A stretch of DNA of 64,000 bases from Cenococcum geophilum 1.58 (GCA_001692895.1 KV748187.1:3093225-3157224), one strand, 5' to 3'; counted from the first letter of the stretch, positions 1 through 11,654 are shown. The notes: generated by a model not told the origin, from the sequence alone. Numbers and translations: made by a program.

Positions 1-501
1 GACTAGCTAATCTACCGTCTATATTACCTGTCTACTAATCTATAATATATAAAGCTCCCTACTTCTCTCTGCCGCGTAAGCCTTAATAGCCTTCCTTAAC
101 TAGCGAGCTCTTAATAAGGTACGGCTAATGGTGGCTACGGAGACTTAAAGGCCAAACTTATTAAATAGGAAGTCCTATATCTTATTAAGGTAGGCAGTAG
201 GTTAATCTTTAAGAAAATTAAGCAGCCTCTATTACTAGAGACGCGTTAGTAAAAACTTAACACTAAGCAATATTGGACTTATGGGCTCTTAATGGGCTGG
301 AAGCAACCTTAGTTGACCTTATATAAGACTAGCTGGCGCGTACGGCTCGTTATAGAGGTTAAGGTTTAATTGTATTTTGTAAACGGTAGGACGGGACACG
401 TTAATGGCCTTCGTAATAGCCAGCACCCCCTCACCAGCTTTAATTCTAACCCTAATTCGATATACAACCTTAGGTGCGAGCCTTCTGCCCATTTTAGGCA
501 A
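1..501 (-). pseudogene. Tc1/mariner-type transposase, N-terminal part, RIP-mutated
   Basis: Read on the minus strand from the ATG at 501, the frame opens with about 60 uninterrupted codons, including a helix-turn-helix of the form IKAGEGVLAITKAINVSRPT, which is typical of fungal Tc1/IS630-like transposases. The same frame then continues to the window edge through several TAA/TAG codons. A second, winged-helix-like segment (VSVATISRTLLRAR) and the stretch AIKAYAAERSREL are recognisable. The stops sit where Gln or Trp is expected, the usual result of C-to-T change at CpA. The DDE catalytic part would lie left of the window. The gene is certainly non-functional. The family assignment rests on the DNA-binding half only. 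Confidence 0.75.
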
Positions 502-524
502 TAAGTAGTGGATTAAATGCGTTA

Positions 525-560
525 CATCACACCTCCTACAAATTTTGGTGGGGTGCGATG
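525..560. repeat. Near-palindrome beside the transposase start, possible TIR remnant
   Basis: CATCACACCTCC at the left and GGTGGGGTGCGATG at the right are imperfect inverted copies around an AT centre. It lies 24 bp upstream of the transposase start codon, where a terminal inverted repeat of a Tc1/mariner element could be. The matching other end is outside the window, so this is inference. Confidence 0.3.
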
Positions 561-1608
561 CCGGCTGTTCGCGAATTTAAGCGATGTAAACGATCTTTTG
601 CGGTTGACTGTAACTAGGCTGCCTGTTTAGCAATAGCACGATGCAGGGCACACGAGCACACTTATCAGGCATAAGTTTCGTTAGTACGTCCCGTCTGACA
701 TGGATTATTGACAAGGATAAGACAGGCTATCTGACCAATGATGTATGATAATCTTTTAAATAAACCAATTAGAAAAGAGGAATTTATTTGCCAAGCTCTA
801 CGTATGCTAACCTGATACCGTAGTAGGCGCTGAGTAGTCGGCAGCCGGGGGCCTATCAGTCTCAAAGTGCCCTGTTCCTCGCTTGTCCACTGCATACCAT
901 GTATTCCAGAAGGTAACGAGAGAAATTCGGTCATTCTCGTGACTCCACGAAATTCAAGTACTTCACAAGGCTGTTGTATCTCACAAGCATCCATCTCGGC
1001 CCTTGCGGTAACGTACGCCACATTTTGCAGTTCCCGTAGTTAGTCGTCTCCAGGCAAGGGCGATCTGCTGCACATGCGGGCTTGAAGCCATTGACGGGAG
1101 CCAAGGTTGTGGCTGGATCGTAGCGAATCGCCAGTCTAGCGCCAGAAACAGCAGAACTTCTTTCGAGATGACTGTTGCCCTTTACTATGGCCAAACATAC
1201 CGCGCCAATTCCTTCAGAACCAAAATACATTAGGCGAATCTCCTCACTGCCCGCACTATGTCAGACCCTGACAGACGGGCCTTATCCGTCTAGTATGGTT
1301 CGCCGAAACTAGGGCAGGGTCTGCTCATCATTGGTTCTGTAGAGAGCGATGATCCAGGGGTTATCGCAAAATTAACGGGGCCTTCCAGAAGATTTTCTGG
1401 TCTTATCGCAACCTGCTAGCCCCATGTAACGACAGGATGCAAGGCAAGCGCATTAACGTAGCTAGGATACTGTAGCTTTCCACTAACGGAGTAGCTCACG
1501 TCGTACATAACCTGCCTTTTTTCTTTAACGTCTGCTCGATCTTTGTGACGTTCCAAGGCGGTGGCCCTCGTTCATTCTGTCGTATCTCTACCTTTCTACA
1601 GCAATACC
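561..1608. other. Non-repeat intergenic region and permease promoter
   Basis: Base composition is balanced and CpA/TpG are present, so this is not RIP-mutated. Two overlapping minus-strand open frames (931-1230 and 665-1021) read plausibly but lie in different frames, have no recognised domain and no clear splice pair joining them. They are not called as a gene. The right part (1240-1608) should hold the promoter and 5' UTR of the permease. A pyrimidine-rich stretch lies around 1513-1525. Confidence 0.5.
1361..1411. promoter_or_regulatory. Paired GATA-type sites upstream of the permease
   Basis: TTATCGCAA occurs at 1361-1369 and again at 1403-1411. Each contains TTATCG, the reverse complement of CGATAA, which fits the HGATAR consensus bound by AreA/NIT2-type nitrogen regulators. 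A weaker CTTATCC lies at 1281-1287. Nitrogen control of amino-acid permeases through such sites is established in filamentous fungi; its action here is inferred. Confidence 0.4.
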
Positions 1609-3343
1609 ATGGGCAACCCCGAAACTGAAGGCGTTCCTGAGAAGGAGCTTCCTATATTTGGAAATGCGGGTCGACAGGGCCCCGCGACTCGCAGGAAGAG
1701 CTCCGTTGTCAGCCCTGAGATTCTCGCAGGAGAGATCTTTGACCGGCGCTATGAGAGAACCCAGCGTGGGCTGAAATCTCGGTAAGCATTAAGGTCTCTC
1801 AATTCACCGAGCAAGTTTCTGAAAGTCTCCTAGGCATGCCCAGATGATTGCTCTCGGCGGCACAATTGGAACAGGTCTATTTGTCGGATCGGGACAGACG
1901 CTTGCAAGAGGTGGCCCTGCTTTCATTCTTGGGTCATACCTCCTAATGTCGTTCATGGTCTTCTGCGTTGTCACGGCCATTACCGAAATCGCTGCTTATT
2001 TGCCTACCCCTGGATCGTCGATGAACCTGTTCGGTTATCGCTACGTTTCGAGATCGTTAGGCTTCGCTCTTGGATGGCTTTACTTTTACTCTCTCGGTAT
2101 TCTCGTGCCATACGAAATCACAGCAGCTAGCTTGGTTATAGGTTACTGGAATTCTCCCGTCAACATCGCTGTCTGGATCTCAATCATGGTCGTTGTTATA
2201 GTCGGACTGAATTCCCTGCCAGTGAGGTTCTACGGCGAAACAGAGTTTTGGTTTGCTTCGACAAAGGTCATTATGATGATTGGGCTTTTGATGGTATCAT
2301 TTATCCTCTTTTGGGGTGGCGGCCCAGATCATGACAGATTAGGATTCCGCTATTGGAAGCACCCAGGCGCGGCCAACACTTACTTGGCGAGTGGTAATAC
2401 TGGGAGATTCCTCGCCCTGCTCTCTACTCTAGTTCTGTCCGCTTTTCCTTTCACATTTGCTCCTGAACTGCTGGTGGTTACCGCGGGTGAGATGAAGTCG
2501 CCCCGGCGCAACCTCCCCACTGCTGCTCGCCGCTACATCTACCGTCTGTTTTTCTTCTACATCGGATGCGTTCTAGCCATCAGCGTTATCTGCCCGTCCA
2601 ACGACCCCAAAATCACCAACGGCGGTGCTGGCGCCGGTTCCTCCGCCTTTGTGATTGGCATCAAAAACGCCGGCATCCCCGTTCTCGACAGCATCATCAA
2701 CGCCGGCATCATCATCTCGGCGTGGTCGGCGGGCAACTCGTTCCTGTACCTCTCAAGCCGGTCGCTGTACTCGCTTGCACTGTCGGGAAACGCGCCGTCC
2801 TTCTTCAAAGCGTGCACTAGATCCGGGGTGCCGTACCGGGCGGTGGCCTGCTCGTCGCTGTTCTGCGCCCTCGCGTACCTCAACGTCGGGTCCTCGGCGT
2901 CGGTCGTGTTCAACTGGTTCGTCAACCTGACCAACACGTCGGGCTTCATCTCGTGGATCTGCTGCGGGATCATCTACCTGCGATTCCGCAAGGCGTGCGT
3001 CGCGCAGGGCGTCACCGACCTGCCGTACCGCTCGTGGATGCAGCCGTGGGGCTCGTGGGTCGCCATCGTCGGCTTCACCTTCTTGTGCTTGATTAATGGC
3101 TTCGATGTCTTCTGGCCGCAGAAGTGGAGCGCGAGCAGTTTCCTCACGGCATACATCGGCATCCCGATCTTCGTGGGTATTTACCTGGGCCATCGCGTCT
3201 ATGCGCGTGCGGACCCGTGGGCGTATGATCCGTGGGAGGTGGACTTGCACACGGGCATGGAGGAGGTGCTGGCTGAGGAGCGGCCGCCGAAGCACGCAGA
3301 TGATGGGAAGCTGTGGACGAAAGTGAAATTGATCTGGGAGTGA
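1609..3343 (+). CDS. Amino-acid permease, YAT/AAP family (join 1609-1781, 1834-3343)
   Basis: Predicted 560-residue plasma-membrane amino-acid/proton symporter of the fungal YAT family (APC superfamily). The start at 1609 has an A-rich context and gives a hydrophilic N-tail of about 58 residues. Exon 1 ends at a GTAAGC donor; exon 2 opens after TAG at 1833. Splicing joins the frame into a helix-1 signature containing ALGGTIGTGLFVGSG (about residues 64-78), the hallmark of the family. About twelve hydrophobic segments follow, with the helix-6 region FAPELLVVTAGEMKSPRRN near residue 265. The C-tail carries the usual DPWEVDLHTG-like acidic stretch. Length is normal for the family and no frame break is seen. 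GATA sites upstream suggest nitrogen regulation. Substrate specificity cannot be read from sequence. The reading frame is undamaged although RIP-mutated repeats lie on both sides. Confidence 0.95.
1782..1833 (+). other. Spliceosomal intron in the permease gene
   Basis: A 52-bp intron runs from GTAAGC to CTCCTAG. It interrupts an Arg codon (CG|G) and restores the conserved RHAQMIALGG junction seen in the family. The in-frame stop directly after the donor shows that splicing is required. Confidence 0.9.
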
Positions 3344-4602
3344 GAGGAGGTGAGAGGGTGAACGGCACGGCCGGCGTCTTTTGCGCGAGCCTGGGGCTGG
3401 AGCCAGGAGTCATTTCCTCCTTTCTGCTAGTTGAGTGATACTTAGAGGCTATCGTGAGACGCAAACAATTTAACTAAATGTTCTGTGCTGAGCTGTGCCC
3501 CGTGGCGCTGTTAATATTCCCGGGCCCTCGTGCGGTCGTGCTGGGTGAGACCATGGCTGGATGATTGCTCTTTGCATTTTCTGGTTACCTGGTGGTGTAG
3601 CTGTCAGCCTTTCGGCGGTATGGAGTCACGTGGTGATTGTGCCTTGGGCTATGTTCAGCCTAACAAGGATATTGAAAGCCACACGCCGGCCACACGCGAG
3701 CCACACTTAGCTTTTCGAGCCGCAGATGAGCGGTGACATGCAGCCACTTCCCGCATCTTACAGTCATTTATCAGCTAGAATGCGGCTACAAGGTTACAAC
3801 TGATTGGATTAAGAAACCTAGACACCATAAAAGTGGGTTTGCTTCACCGAGAGACTTCCCGCGCAAATCCACGAGATATGCGCAAGGTCTTATATGTACA
3901 GCCACTTTGTCAATATCGTTAGCTTTGAATAAGAATCAAGGTTGTTTGATAGACGTGACCTGCACAAGGCTGTTTATGAGGTACTCAGAGTGCCAGAGAA
4001 GTCGCGCGCACGGAGTCGTAACTTTGCGCGCGCCAAGCATAGCTGCGCTCCCTGCTAGAGTTGCTCACAAAATAAGCCAGTCCCACTGGCTTACAGCTGT
4101 AATTTGGAGATATGCGCTAGCAGTCTAGTCCGTTCTCGCCACTATAGTATTAAAGCTCGGTGTTTTCCACCAATAAGAGACAGTGACTTTCTGTGGCGGT
4201 GCAGTCGTTCTCACTCGCCTTAGGCGGCTACTGCGCCTCCGCGGCACCACCTCGCTGTGAAGCAAGAAGATATAACAACATTCCAATCCTCGAGCCTTTC
4301 AATTCATTAAACAATTCTCTTATACTCTTCCTTGACACCTCGTTGCCAGTGCTAGCAGCCAGATTTGCAGGGCGTGACTTGCGGGTTTCCTGCTAGCTAA
4401 CTATACAACTCTCTCGATCGCCTAACTAGACAAGGCTCTATCTCTCTCTCAGCCCTACGAACAACACAGCCAAGCGGATCTACCCTGCAGCCTACGCACA
4501 CCAGTTCGCATAACCATAACCCACCGCAGCGTCCCACTCCGCATCCTCCAATCCAGTGACAACCCACCACGCAACCCACGGTAGCACGGCACAACATCCG
4601 CA
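3344..4602. other. Intergenic region between the two host genes
   Basis: Not RIP-mutated. Several short open frames (3530-3736, 3733-4128, 4193-4396) have no recognisable domain and are taken as chance. A CCAAT box lies at 4170-4174, and a CT-rich run (about 4436-4453) precedes the next start, as is common in filamentous-fungal promoters and 5' UTRs. Nothing else is recognised. Confidence 0.5.
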
Positions 4603-5169
4603 ATGGCCTCCAACAACACCACCCCAGTGGCCTCCACAACCACCATCACCGCAATAACTTCCACCACCAACCCCGCGACACCAACGCCGCACCCGGCCTT
4701 CTCCGTCTGCAAGCCCCCCCACCCCCCTACTATCCCCGGCCGCAGCATATTCCTCGCCGGCAGCATCGAGATGGGCAAAGCCATCGACTGGCAACTCGAC
4801 ATCTCGACGCGGCTGTCCTCCTACGACGTCACGCTGCTCAACCCGCGGCGCGGCCACTGGGACGCCTCGCTGGTGCAGGACATCTCGGACGCCGAGTTCC
4901 GGGGGCAGGTCGAGTGGGAGCTCGACTGCCTCGACCGCTGCACCGCCATCGTCATGTTCTTCGACCCCGCCGCCCTGGCGCCCATCTCGCTGATGGAGCT
5001 CGGCCTGTACGCGCGCAGCGGCCGGCTGGTCGTCTGTTGCCCCAAGGGCTTCTGGAGGCGCGGGAACGTGCAGATTGTCTGTAGGCGGTTTGGCGTGAAG
5101 TTGGTGGAGACGTTGGAGGAGCTGGTGGAGAGCGTGTTGGGGATGATTGGGGAGGAGCCGCGCGTTTGA
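4603..5169 (+). CDS. Nucleoside 2-deoxyribosyltransferase-like protein
   Basis: A single-exon, 188-residue protein. A Thr/Pro-rich, low-complexity N-tail (about residues 1-45) precedes a compact alpha/beta domain: SIFLAGSIEMGKAIDWQ (48-64), LLNPRRGHWD (78-87), the FRGQVEWELDCLDRCTAIVMFF block (99-120) and PISLMELGLYARSG (127-140). This order matches the fungal/bacterial nucleoside 2-deoxyribosyltransferase-like family (Nuc_deoxyri_tr2). The Glu of MELG (about 132) is where the nucleophile of this fold would sit. Members are expected to be cytosolic and to cleave or transfer the N-glycosidic bond of deoxynucleosides, but activity and substrate of this fungal branch are not established here. 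GC-rich codon use and an intact frame argue for a live gene. The first ATG is used because the conserved domain begins well downstream. Confidence 0.85.
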   Translation: MASNNTTPVASTTTITAITSTTNPATPTPHPAFSVCKPPHPPTIPGRSIFLAGSIEMGKAIDWQLDISTRLSSYDVTLLNPRRGHWDASLVQDISDAEFRGQVEWELDCLDRCTAIVMFFDPAALAPISLMELGLYARSGRLVVCCPKGFWRRGNVQIVCRRFGVKLVETLEELVESVLGMIGEEPRV

Positions 5170-5740
5170 GCCGCGCGTTTCAGGGCAGCGGTGCATGGAT
5201 GCGGTGTTTGGTGCCTTTGGAGCAGTCGGCTAGAGGACGGTATAGATCTGGTGATTTGGGTTTCATTGACTTGTTTGCTTGGTTGGTATTTTGCGAATTT
5301 TTTTTCTTCTCTGCCGCCTGGGAATGGACGGCTTTTCATGGCTAACGCTTCTCACGACATCACGATTGTGAGCATGTTGCTTATGGGTTTACGTATACCA
5401 GTGGCACGGATGTACTATATTTGTGGTTTTTGAAGTATTTTGCTTACTTTCGGGATACGTTTTTATCTCCTTGTATTATACTTGATATATTTTAGTCAGC
5501 CGTGGCTGAACACGGCTGCAATTAGATATATTTGGAATATTTGCCTCTTGAAAGGATCGTGTGTCTGTCTAGCTGGACGCTAAATGTAGTAGGGCCGGTG
5601 AAGCAGGTCTTGGAGAACTAATTATGATTACACTCTAGTATTTCCCTTGTTGAATTCCTAGAGCGCTCCTTGCTCGTCTCTTAACGCTGTGTGGATGTGG
5701 GCCGTGGAGTTGGCTACAGCTATTACGCATCGATTATAAT
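5170..5740. other. 3' flank of the deoxyribosyltransferase-like gene up to the RIP boundary
   Basis: Unmutated sequence with TG and CA present. It probably holds the 3' UTR. Composition becomes strongly AT-rich and CpA/TpG-poor near 5740. The open frame 5191-5433 has no recognisable content. Confidence 0.5.
5497..5518. repeat. Perfect 8-bp hairpin downstream of the gene
   Basis: CAGCCGTG at 5497-5504 and CACGGCTG at 5511-5518 are exact inverted copies around a 6-nt loop (GCTGAA). It lies about 330 bp after the stop codon. It could be an RNA 3'-end structure or a protein-binding site; function is unknown. Confidence 0.5.
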
Positions 5741-6228
5741 AGGTAGATAATAGTCAAGGACAGACTTGCTAGCATAAAACTTTTCGTACCTAAAGCTGGC
5801 TTCCTTAGAGGTTTGTTTAATTTTATATAGAAATTTAAGAGTAATATATGAAATTAAGCCTAAGCTACCGGTTTGGCTAAAAAGCTCCTCCGTAGCCCCG
5901 ATTTATAGTCATTATAATATAAGATTGCGTAGAGATAACGTAATAAGGAAGTTCACGTAGCCGAAGGCACCTATCGCGAGGCTTGGCATAGCAGTGATAG
6001 GGAGGAAGATCCTGCTATTAACTTTAACGGTTAGCTACTAGTTGTACTAATTATAGTGAACTTACTACCCTATCTACTAGATTTTTTAAAGCCTATTCTT
6101 AAATGGTTGTAATTATAATATAAGGTAGCAATAATATTAAGGTAAAGCTTTAAGTGACGCGACTTTAGATTACTAGCTTTACTAAACGCCTATTTGCAGT
6201 TATCGCTTATAGTTAATATATTAAGAGC
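5741..6228. other. RIP-mutated AT-rich sequence left of element A
   Basis: This has the mutated composition of the repeats but no recognisable transposon domain. It precedes the exact end of the element A LTR, so it is probably the older repeat into which A inserted. No gene is seen. Confidence 0.45.
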
Positions 6229-6420
6229 TGTCACGGAACAAGGGCAGTGGCTACAAGCGTATATATTCGAGGAGTCTACAAGACGTTGCGCGATCGATCG
6301 TAAGGGTCGAGGGCGTAAGGAGGTAATATACCTACGCGTAGCTGACATAAGCTGTACACGAGGTGTACGCAAGAGCACGGGGCTCTCCTATAGAGGCCCC
6401 TGCGGTAGGGTTCCGTAACA
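6229..6420 (-). repeat. 3' LTR of element A
   Basis: Runs TGTCACGGAAC to GTTCCGTAACA and is the inverted copy of the LTRs at 20212-20404 and 26371-26563. The differences I noticed are mostly C/T and G/A changes. Confidence 0.9.
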
Positions 6421-9400
6421 CTACCCCCCCTCCTATAGAGGCGGAGCTCCGGCGACGCTGTGGTTACTATATACATATAAAAGGGACACTTAAGGTATAA
6501 AAAAGAAGAAAAAAGGGGGGTATTACTAAAGGCTTAAAACAACGTTATATAATAGGGCTTGGCATCTAAAAATCTAACTAATTAGATAACTTTAACCGCT
6601 AATTAAAGTTCTTAGATATCTTAACAATATTCCGGTTATATAATTACACTTTACCGTAATCTAACGGTAATTTACCCTTACGTAGTAATGTATAATGGTT
6701 TAACTCTATAAGGGCTTCTATAGAGGATTAAGTATAAAATCTTTACTTAGGCCCGGTTTTTATAGGTTTATATAATAAAAGTCGCTAATTAGATCCTTTA
6801 CATTTTTAAAGTTTTCCTATAATTACTATTCTGGCTAATTTATGTCGAATCCTATATATATAGCTCTATAGTAAAGCTATTATCCTCTACCTTTACTAAA
6901 GTATTTAGAGTTAATAATTTGTTTAACGGTCCACTCCTTATAGTTCTTGTCTTTGTTTTTATCTTAGATTAGTACTAGTAGGGGTTTAGGCTATATCTGC
7001 TCTAGTAAGGGGTTAGGCTAATAAAGGTATAGTAGCTATAGGTAAAATATAGGCTATATCCTACGGGTAGCTAGAGTAAGTAGGAGTTCTAGCTTATATA
7101 CGGCTCCCTTATTAATAACTCGTTTAATTAAATAGGGGCTAAGGTTTTTATAATTAAGTAACTTTATAAGACTTTATATAGAGATATTATGTATATTTAA
7201 CTATACCTAGTTACTAACATACATCTCCGGTAGTGGCGTTCTATAATAATTAGCGAAGTAGGCCTACTTTACTTAAGCCTAGGCCATTTCTCCCTTATAG
7301 TAGTTAAGTAGATTTTTATATAGTCTATATACTAGTTAGTAAGTAGCATCTTAAGGCGTTTTCTATATAGCAGTTTCTTATTAATAGGTTCTAGTAGCTC
7401 TATACTAGATTAGGGGTAATAACCCTTATTCATAAAGAATGGGGTAAGTCCTATAGTAGTTAAGACGTAGTTATTCGCTATAAATTTACCTAGTAGGAGG
7501 TAATTTACCTAGTTATCTTAACTATAGGCAACTACCTATTATAGATATACTTTTATACTAGCATTAGCGTTTTCTGGTTACCTGCTAGTTTTATAATAAA
7601 AAAATATAGATATCTTAATAGAGATGTTAAAGCGTTAGTAGATTCGTCTCTATATATCGGAGTTAAATTATATGCCTTAGTCGGACGTAATTAAGTTAGG
7701 TAACCTATATAGTTAATAAACTTCGCGAAAAAAGGCGTTAGTAACGTTACTAACGGCTACGCCTTTAGTTAGGACGTAGTGGCGCTCTTTTATAAGTCGG
7801 CATATTATTATAAGGATGTTCTTATAGGTACGGCCATATCGTTTATAAAATAGTAGGTTAATAACAAAATCTATAGCGATATCCGCCTATTATTATATAG
7901 GTACTAGTAGGGGGTATAGTAATCCTTAGTACTTTGTATTAAAGGCCTTAGTATACTTATAACTATAATAGGCACCTATAAAGCGTTTAACTAAATCTAT
8001 TATTTTAGGCTAGAAGTAGTATCGGCTAAGGAGCTTATAGGTTCCTCTTTTATCTAAATAGTCGCTTAACTGGAGGTCGTAGGCCATTTAAATTAGTTAC
8101 CGTTATAAGTTTTCTAAGTTAGGGATAAATAGGCGGCCTCTATAGTAGAGTCTGTTCTCTTTTACTTCTAAAGCTGCTATATTAATCTAGCCTAGGCTTT
8201 AGAGGTTAATAGGTAGCGTATAGGCGCTAACGGTCTTAACGGTAATAAGTTAATATAGTAATAGGTTAATAGAGGTATTATATGCCGTAGTAATAAGCTT
8301 ATTAATTTTAGGAGGTAACTTTAGTTCTGTAGTATAAAGCTAAGGTACTATTAGCTCTATTATAGGTAGTATACCTAGGGCCAAATTCTGTGCTTTTAGG
8401 ATCGTCTATTACTGGAACTAATTTTAAGGGTCTTTTTTTAATTAAAGGAGGTCTTATAAGCGGCGTGTTAGGCTATTTAGCTTAGTACTTTATACTCCTA
8501 GTCTATATATAATTTTAAAGTTAAAACTAAAGAGGAACTCGTTCTAGTATATTTAGCGTTAGTTTAGCTACTTTATAGTTATAAAGTATTTAAGGTTGCA
8601 ATAGTCCGTAAGGACTTTAGTTAGCTAATTAGGTTCTACTAAGGAGAGTTCCGGTTATAATTCCTTAAACGCTTATATAATTGCGAGAAGTTCCTTATTA
8701 TAGATCTTATAATTATACTCTTATAGTATAACTAAGTAAAGGAGGCCGTTGTCGCCTATCTAGAAGAGGATGCCTGCGTTAACGTAGTCTAAGGAGTTGG
8801 TTTTAAGGTAGAGTTGTCGTCCTAGTGCAAAGTAAGCTAGGATAAGTGCTTTAGTGAAAGCATTTTTAAGGTCTTAGAACGCCTTCTCGTATTTAGGCAT
8901 CTAGGTAAAACATAGGTACGTTTTTCTTCCTTTTATAAAAAGGCCCTTTATTTATATTATTGCTATAAGTAGTACTACTACGCCTAAGAAGTTGTATATA
9001 AATTTCTAATAGAAGTTAGCAAAACTAAGGAAGGCTTATACGTCCTTAATACAGTTAGGGGCTTACTATTTAGTAATTATATATACTTTCTTAGGGTTTA
9101 TATAGACACCCTTAGTAGTAATAATTAGTTTAAGGTATTTTACTTCTATAACTAAGAATTTACACTTTTTTAAATTAATATAAAGTCCTACGTCCCTAAG
9201 GCGCTCTAAAACCTTTTAAACGTACTTAGTATATTTAGAAGGGTTATTATTATAAATAAGTATATCGTCCAGGTACGTAGAGCAGAAGTCATTAAGGTAG
9301 TCCTATAAGGTGTTATTAATATAGCTTTAAAAGGTGCTTAGGCCATTATATACGCCAAAGGGCATAATAGTATATTTAAATTAGCCGAAGCGTAATATAA

Positions 9401-11233
9401 ATGCGGTTTTCCATTCGTTACCTTCCTGTATTTAAAGATAATTAAAAGCAGCAATAATATTAAGCTTAGTATAGATTTTAGCTTAACTAAGCCGCTTAAG
9501 AGTCTTATATATAAGTGGCACGGGGTATTAGTTCTTAATTGTAATAGCATTAAGTCCTCTATAGTTAATATAGAATTAAATACCTCCTTTTAGCTTCTTA
9601 GTAAGAAGAATAGGGGCGGCTACTAGGGATATGCTAGGATAAATAAATCCTTTATTAAGGTATTCGTTAATATACTTTTTTATAACTAAAAGTTTATCTT
9701 TAAATATTAGGTAGGGTCTCTTATAAGGTAGCATTTTTCCTTATTTAATATTAATAGTATAGTTATTAGGTTAATATGGGGGGAGTATATCTACGCTCTT
9801 TTATAAGTATATATTAATAAAGTTATAGTACCTCTTAGAGAGAAGCTTATGGAGTTCTTTATTAGTAAGTCCTTTTTTAAGTTTTATAAACTTCTTAAAG
9901 TCTAAAGGTAAAAGTCCGTAGAGTTCCGCAGGGGCGTTATCTTCTAAAAGGTTAACTATATCTATCCTATTACTATAAAGGACATAGTTTTATTCTTTAT
10001 TAAGCTTATATAGTTATAATTAGAAAGCTATAGTAATAGTCTAGCCTTTTATACGTACTATACGGTAAAAGGCCGCGGCACTTATATAGTAGTAGTTAGT
10101 TATAAGTAGGATAATAAGGGGTTTCTTAGGTTAATATCCTAGTGAGTAAATAGAGGCGGCTAGGCCATGTCCTAGGTAAGTCTCTCTACAGTATTTAGAG
10201 TTAAAAGTTACTTCTCTCTTTTCCTAGTTAATGGCGGGGTTATATTATTTAAGTTAGCTTATTCTAAGGATAATAGGGTAGTTAGTAAGTAGTATAATAT
10301 AGGCCTAGAGCTTTTCCTAGTACCCGTTTATATTTAAGTAGAGTTATACTATATAGGTAATCTTCTATATAGTAAAACTACTATTAGCGAGTTATATGGC
10401 GCGGGCTTTAGTAAGAGGTAAGGTAGATAAGCTATAAATGCGCATAAATTAGGTATTTATAAATTTATTAATAGCTCCGCAGTTAATTATAGAACAACTT
10501 ATATATTATTTTTTAGCAGTAGTTCCTATTATAGGTAAAACTATCTATTTCCGTCCGTTTATCTTTACTAAGTTATTTATTAAGTAGGCCGATATATAGA
10601 TCCCTCTATTATTAGGGCGTCCTAACCTATAACTTAGGGTAGGGACTTAGCGTTTTCCACTTCCGTATCTAATTCTACTACTATTACTATATCTTTATCT
10701 TATATAATAGTAGCGCGTAGTAACGTATTTAGTGTTTAGGGTATTAGGTTAGGTGTTAGACGGCGGCTTTTAAACCTAGCTATTAGGCAGTTTAGGTTAT
10801 TATAATAACAGCCTTTTTAACGGCATCTATAGCAGCGTCCTAGTTTCTAAAGTAGCTTGCGCTCTCCGTCTAGGAGTTTTTACAGAAAGGTTAGTATAGA
10901 GAGGTTAATATTAGCTCCTATAGTACTTAAGGTAGTAGGTATTAGTAGCTTAGTATATATAGGTTTAGTAGGCCTAGAGGGCTTTTATAAAGAGGTCTTT
11001 AGGTAAGGGTTAGTAGTAATAATCTAATTTAGTTGTCGTTTAATTTTTTATAGAGCTGCTACTATATTATAAACGTCGTTATAGTTATAGCTGGCGGCTG
11101 CGTAATTAAGGCAATAAGTAACTTTTTTAAGGAGGTCCTTTTAGTCTTTAGTATTGTCTTAGGTAAGGGCTCCGGTATATTTTTAGAATTTAATATAAAA
11201 TTTGTTAAATAATTTAGTAGGGCTTATCTTTAG
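6421..11233 (-). pseudogene. Element A gag-pol, RIP-mutated
   Basis: On the minus strand the order is: partial gag (about 11233-10650), protease linker, reverse transcriptase, RNase H, integrase and a C-terminal tail ending near 6620. The RT catalytic box still reads YLDD (codons at 9275-9264), followed by ILIY. The integrase zinc region has lost its cysteines (Tyr codons at the expected positions). Many TAA/TAG codons interrupt all domains. The open stretch at 9338-9550 is an out-of-frame shadow of the RT, not a gene. Confidence 0.8.
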
Positions 11234-11654
11234 TATAACGAAGCCTTATAGCAGGAACTATGGTGGACTTGTTAATAGGCTAGGTATATAGGTAAATAAA
11301 AAGTCAATAACGTAATAATAACTAGTGGAGTGGTTACCTAATAAATTAACTCTAATTATATTCTAAGATTTACTACAAAGGAGAGAACTATCTAGGTAGG
11401 GACTGTGGTCCTTTAAATATATAACCATACTCCTAAGAAATCCCCTATATACGTAAGGTATATATGCTCTATTTACTCTATTATAGATTACGCAGATTTT
11501 ATAGATTATATAGATTACGTTATATAACCTTAGTTACTATTCCTTATTATATAGCTCTATTGGCTCTATTTTAGACTATACCTATATTAACTAACTAGCT
11601 TCTTCTAACTCTTCTCTAAGTAGTTATAATATTGTACTTAAAGCGTCCGTAATA
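11234..11654 (-). repeat. 3' LTR of C1
   Basis: 421 bp. It aligns along its length with 18678-19098. A CT-rich run (complement of a polypurine tract) lies just right of it at 11660-11670. Confidence 0.85.

Larger units (their letters stand above)
6229..11233 (-). mobile_element. Ty3/gypsy element A (same family as B), 5' end missing
   Basis: The left end is a 192-bp 3' LTR, the reverse complement of the element B LTR. A C-rich run at 6423-6429 is the complement of the polypurine tract. The interior, read on the minus strand, matches element B from integrase back into gag. The element stops at 11233 inside gag, exactly where the family C LTR begins. The matching B site reads CTAAAGATGAGCC, so C inserted at CTAAA/TTTAG. 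The missing gag start and 5' LTR of A are not found elsewhere in the window. Confidence 0.85.

Noticed and set aside
2557-3464. Several open frames on both strands over the 3' half of the permease and its flank
   Set aside because: They are out-of-frame shadows of a GC-rich coding region; the permease frame has clear family motifs and they have none.
4397-5339. Minus-strand and alternative-frame ORFs over the deoxyribosyltransferase-like gene
   Set aside because: Shadows of the real gene and its CT-rich 5' flank.
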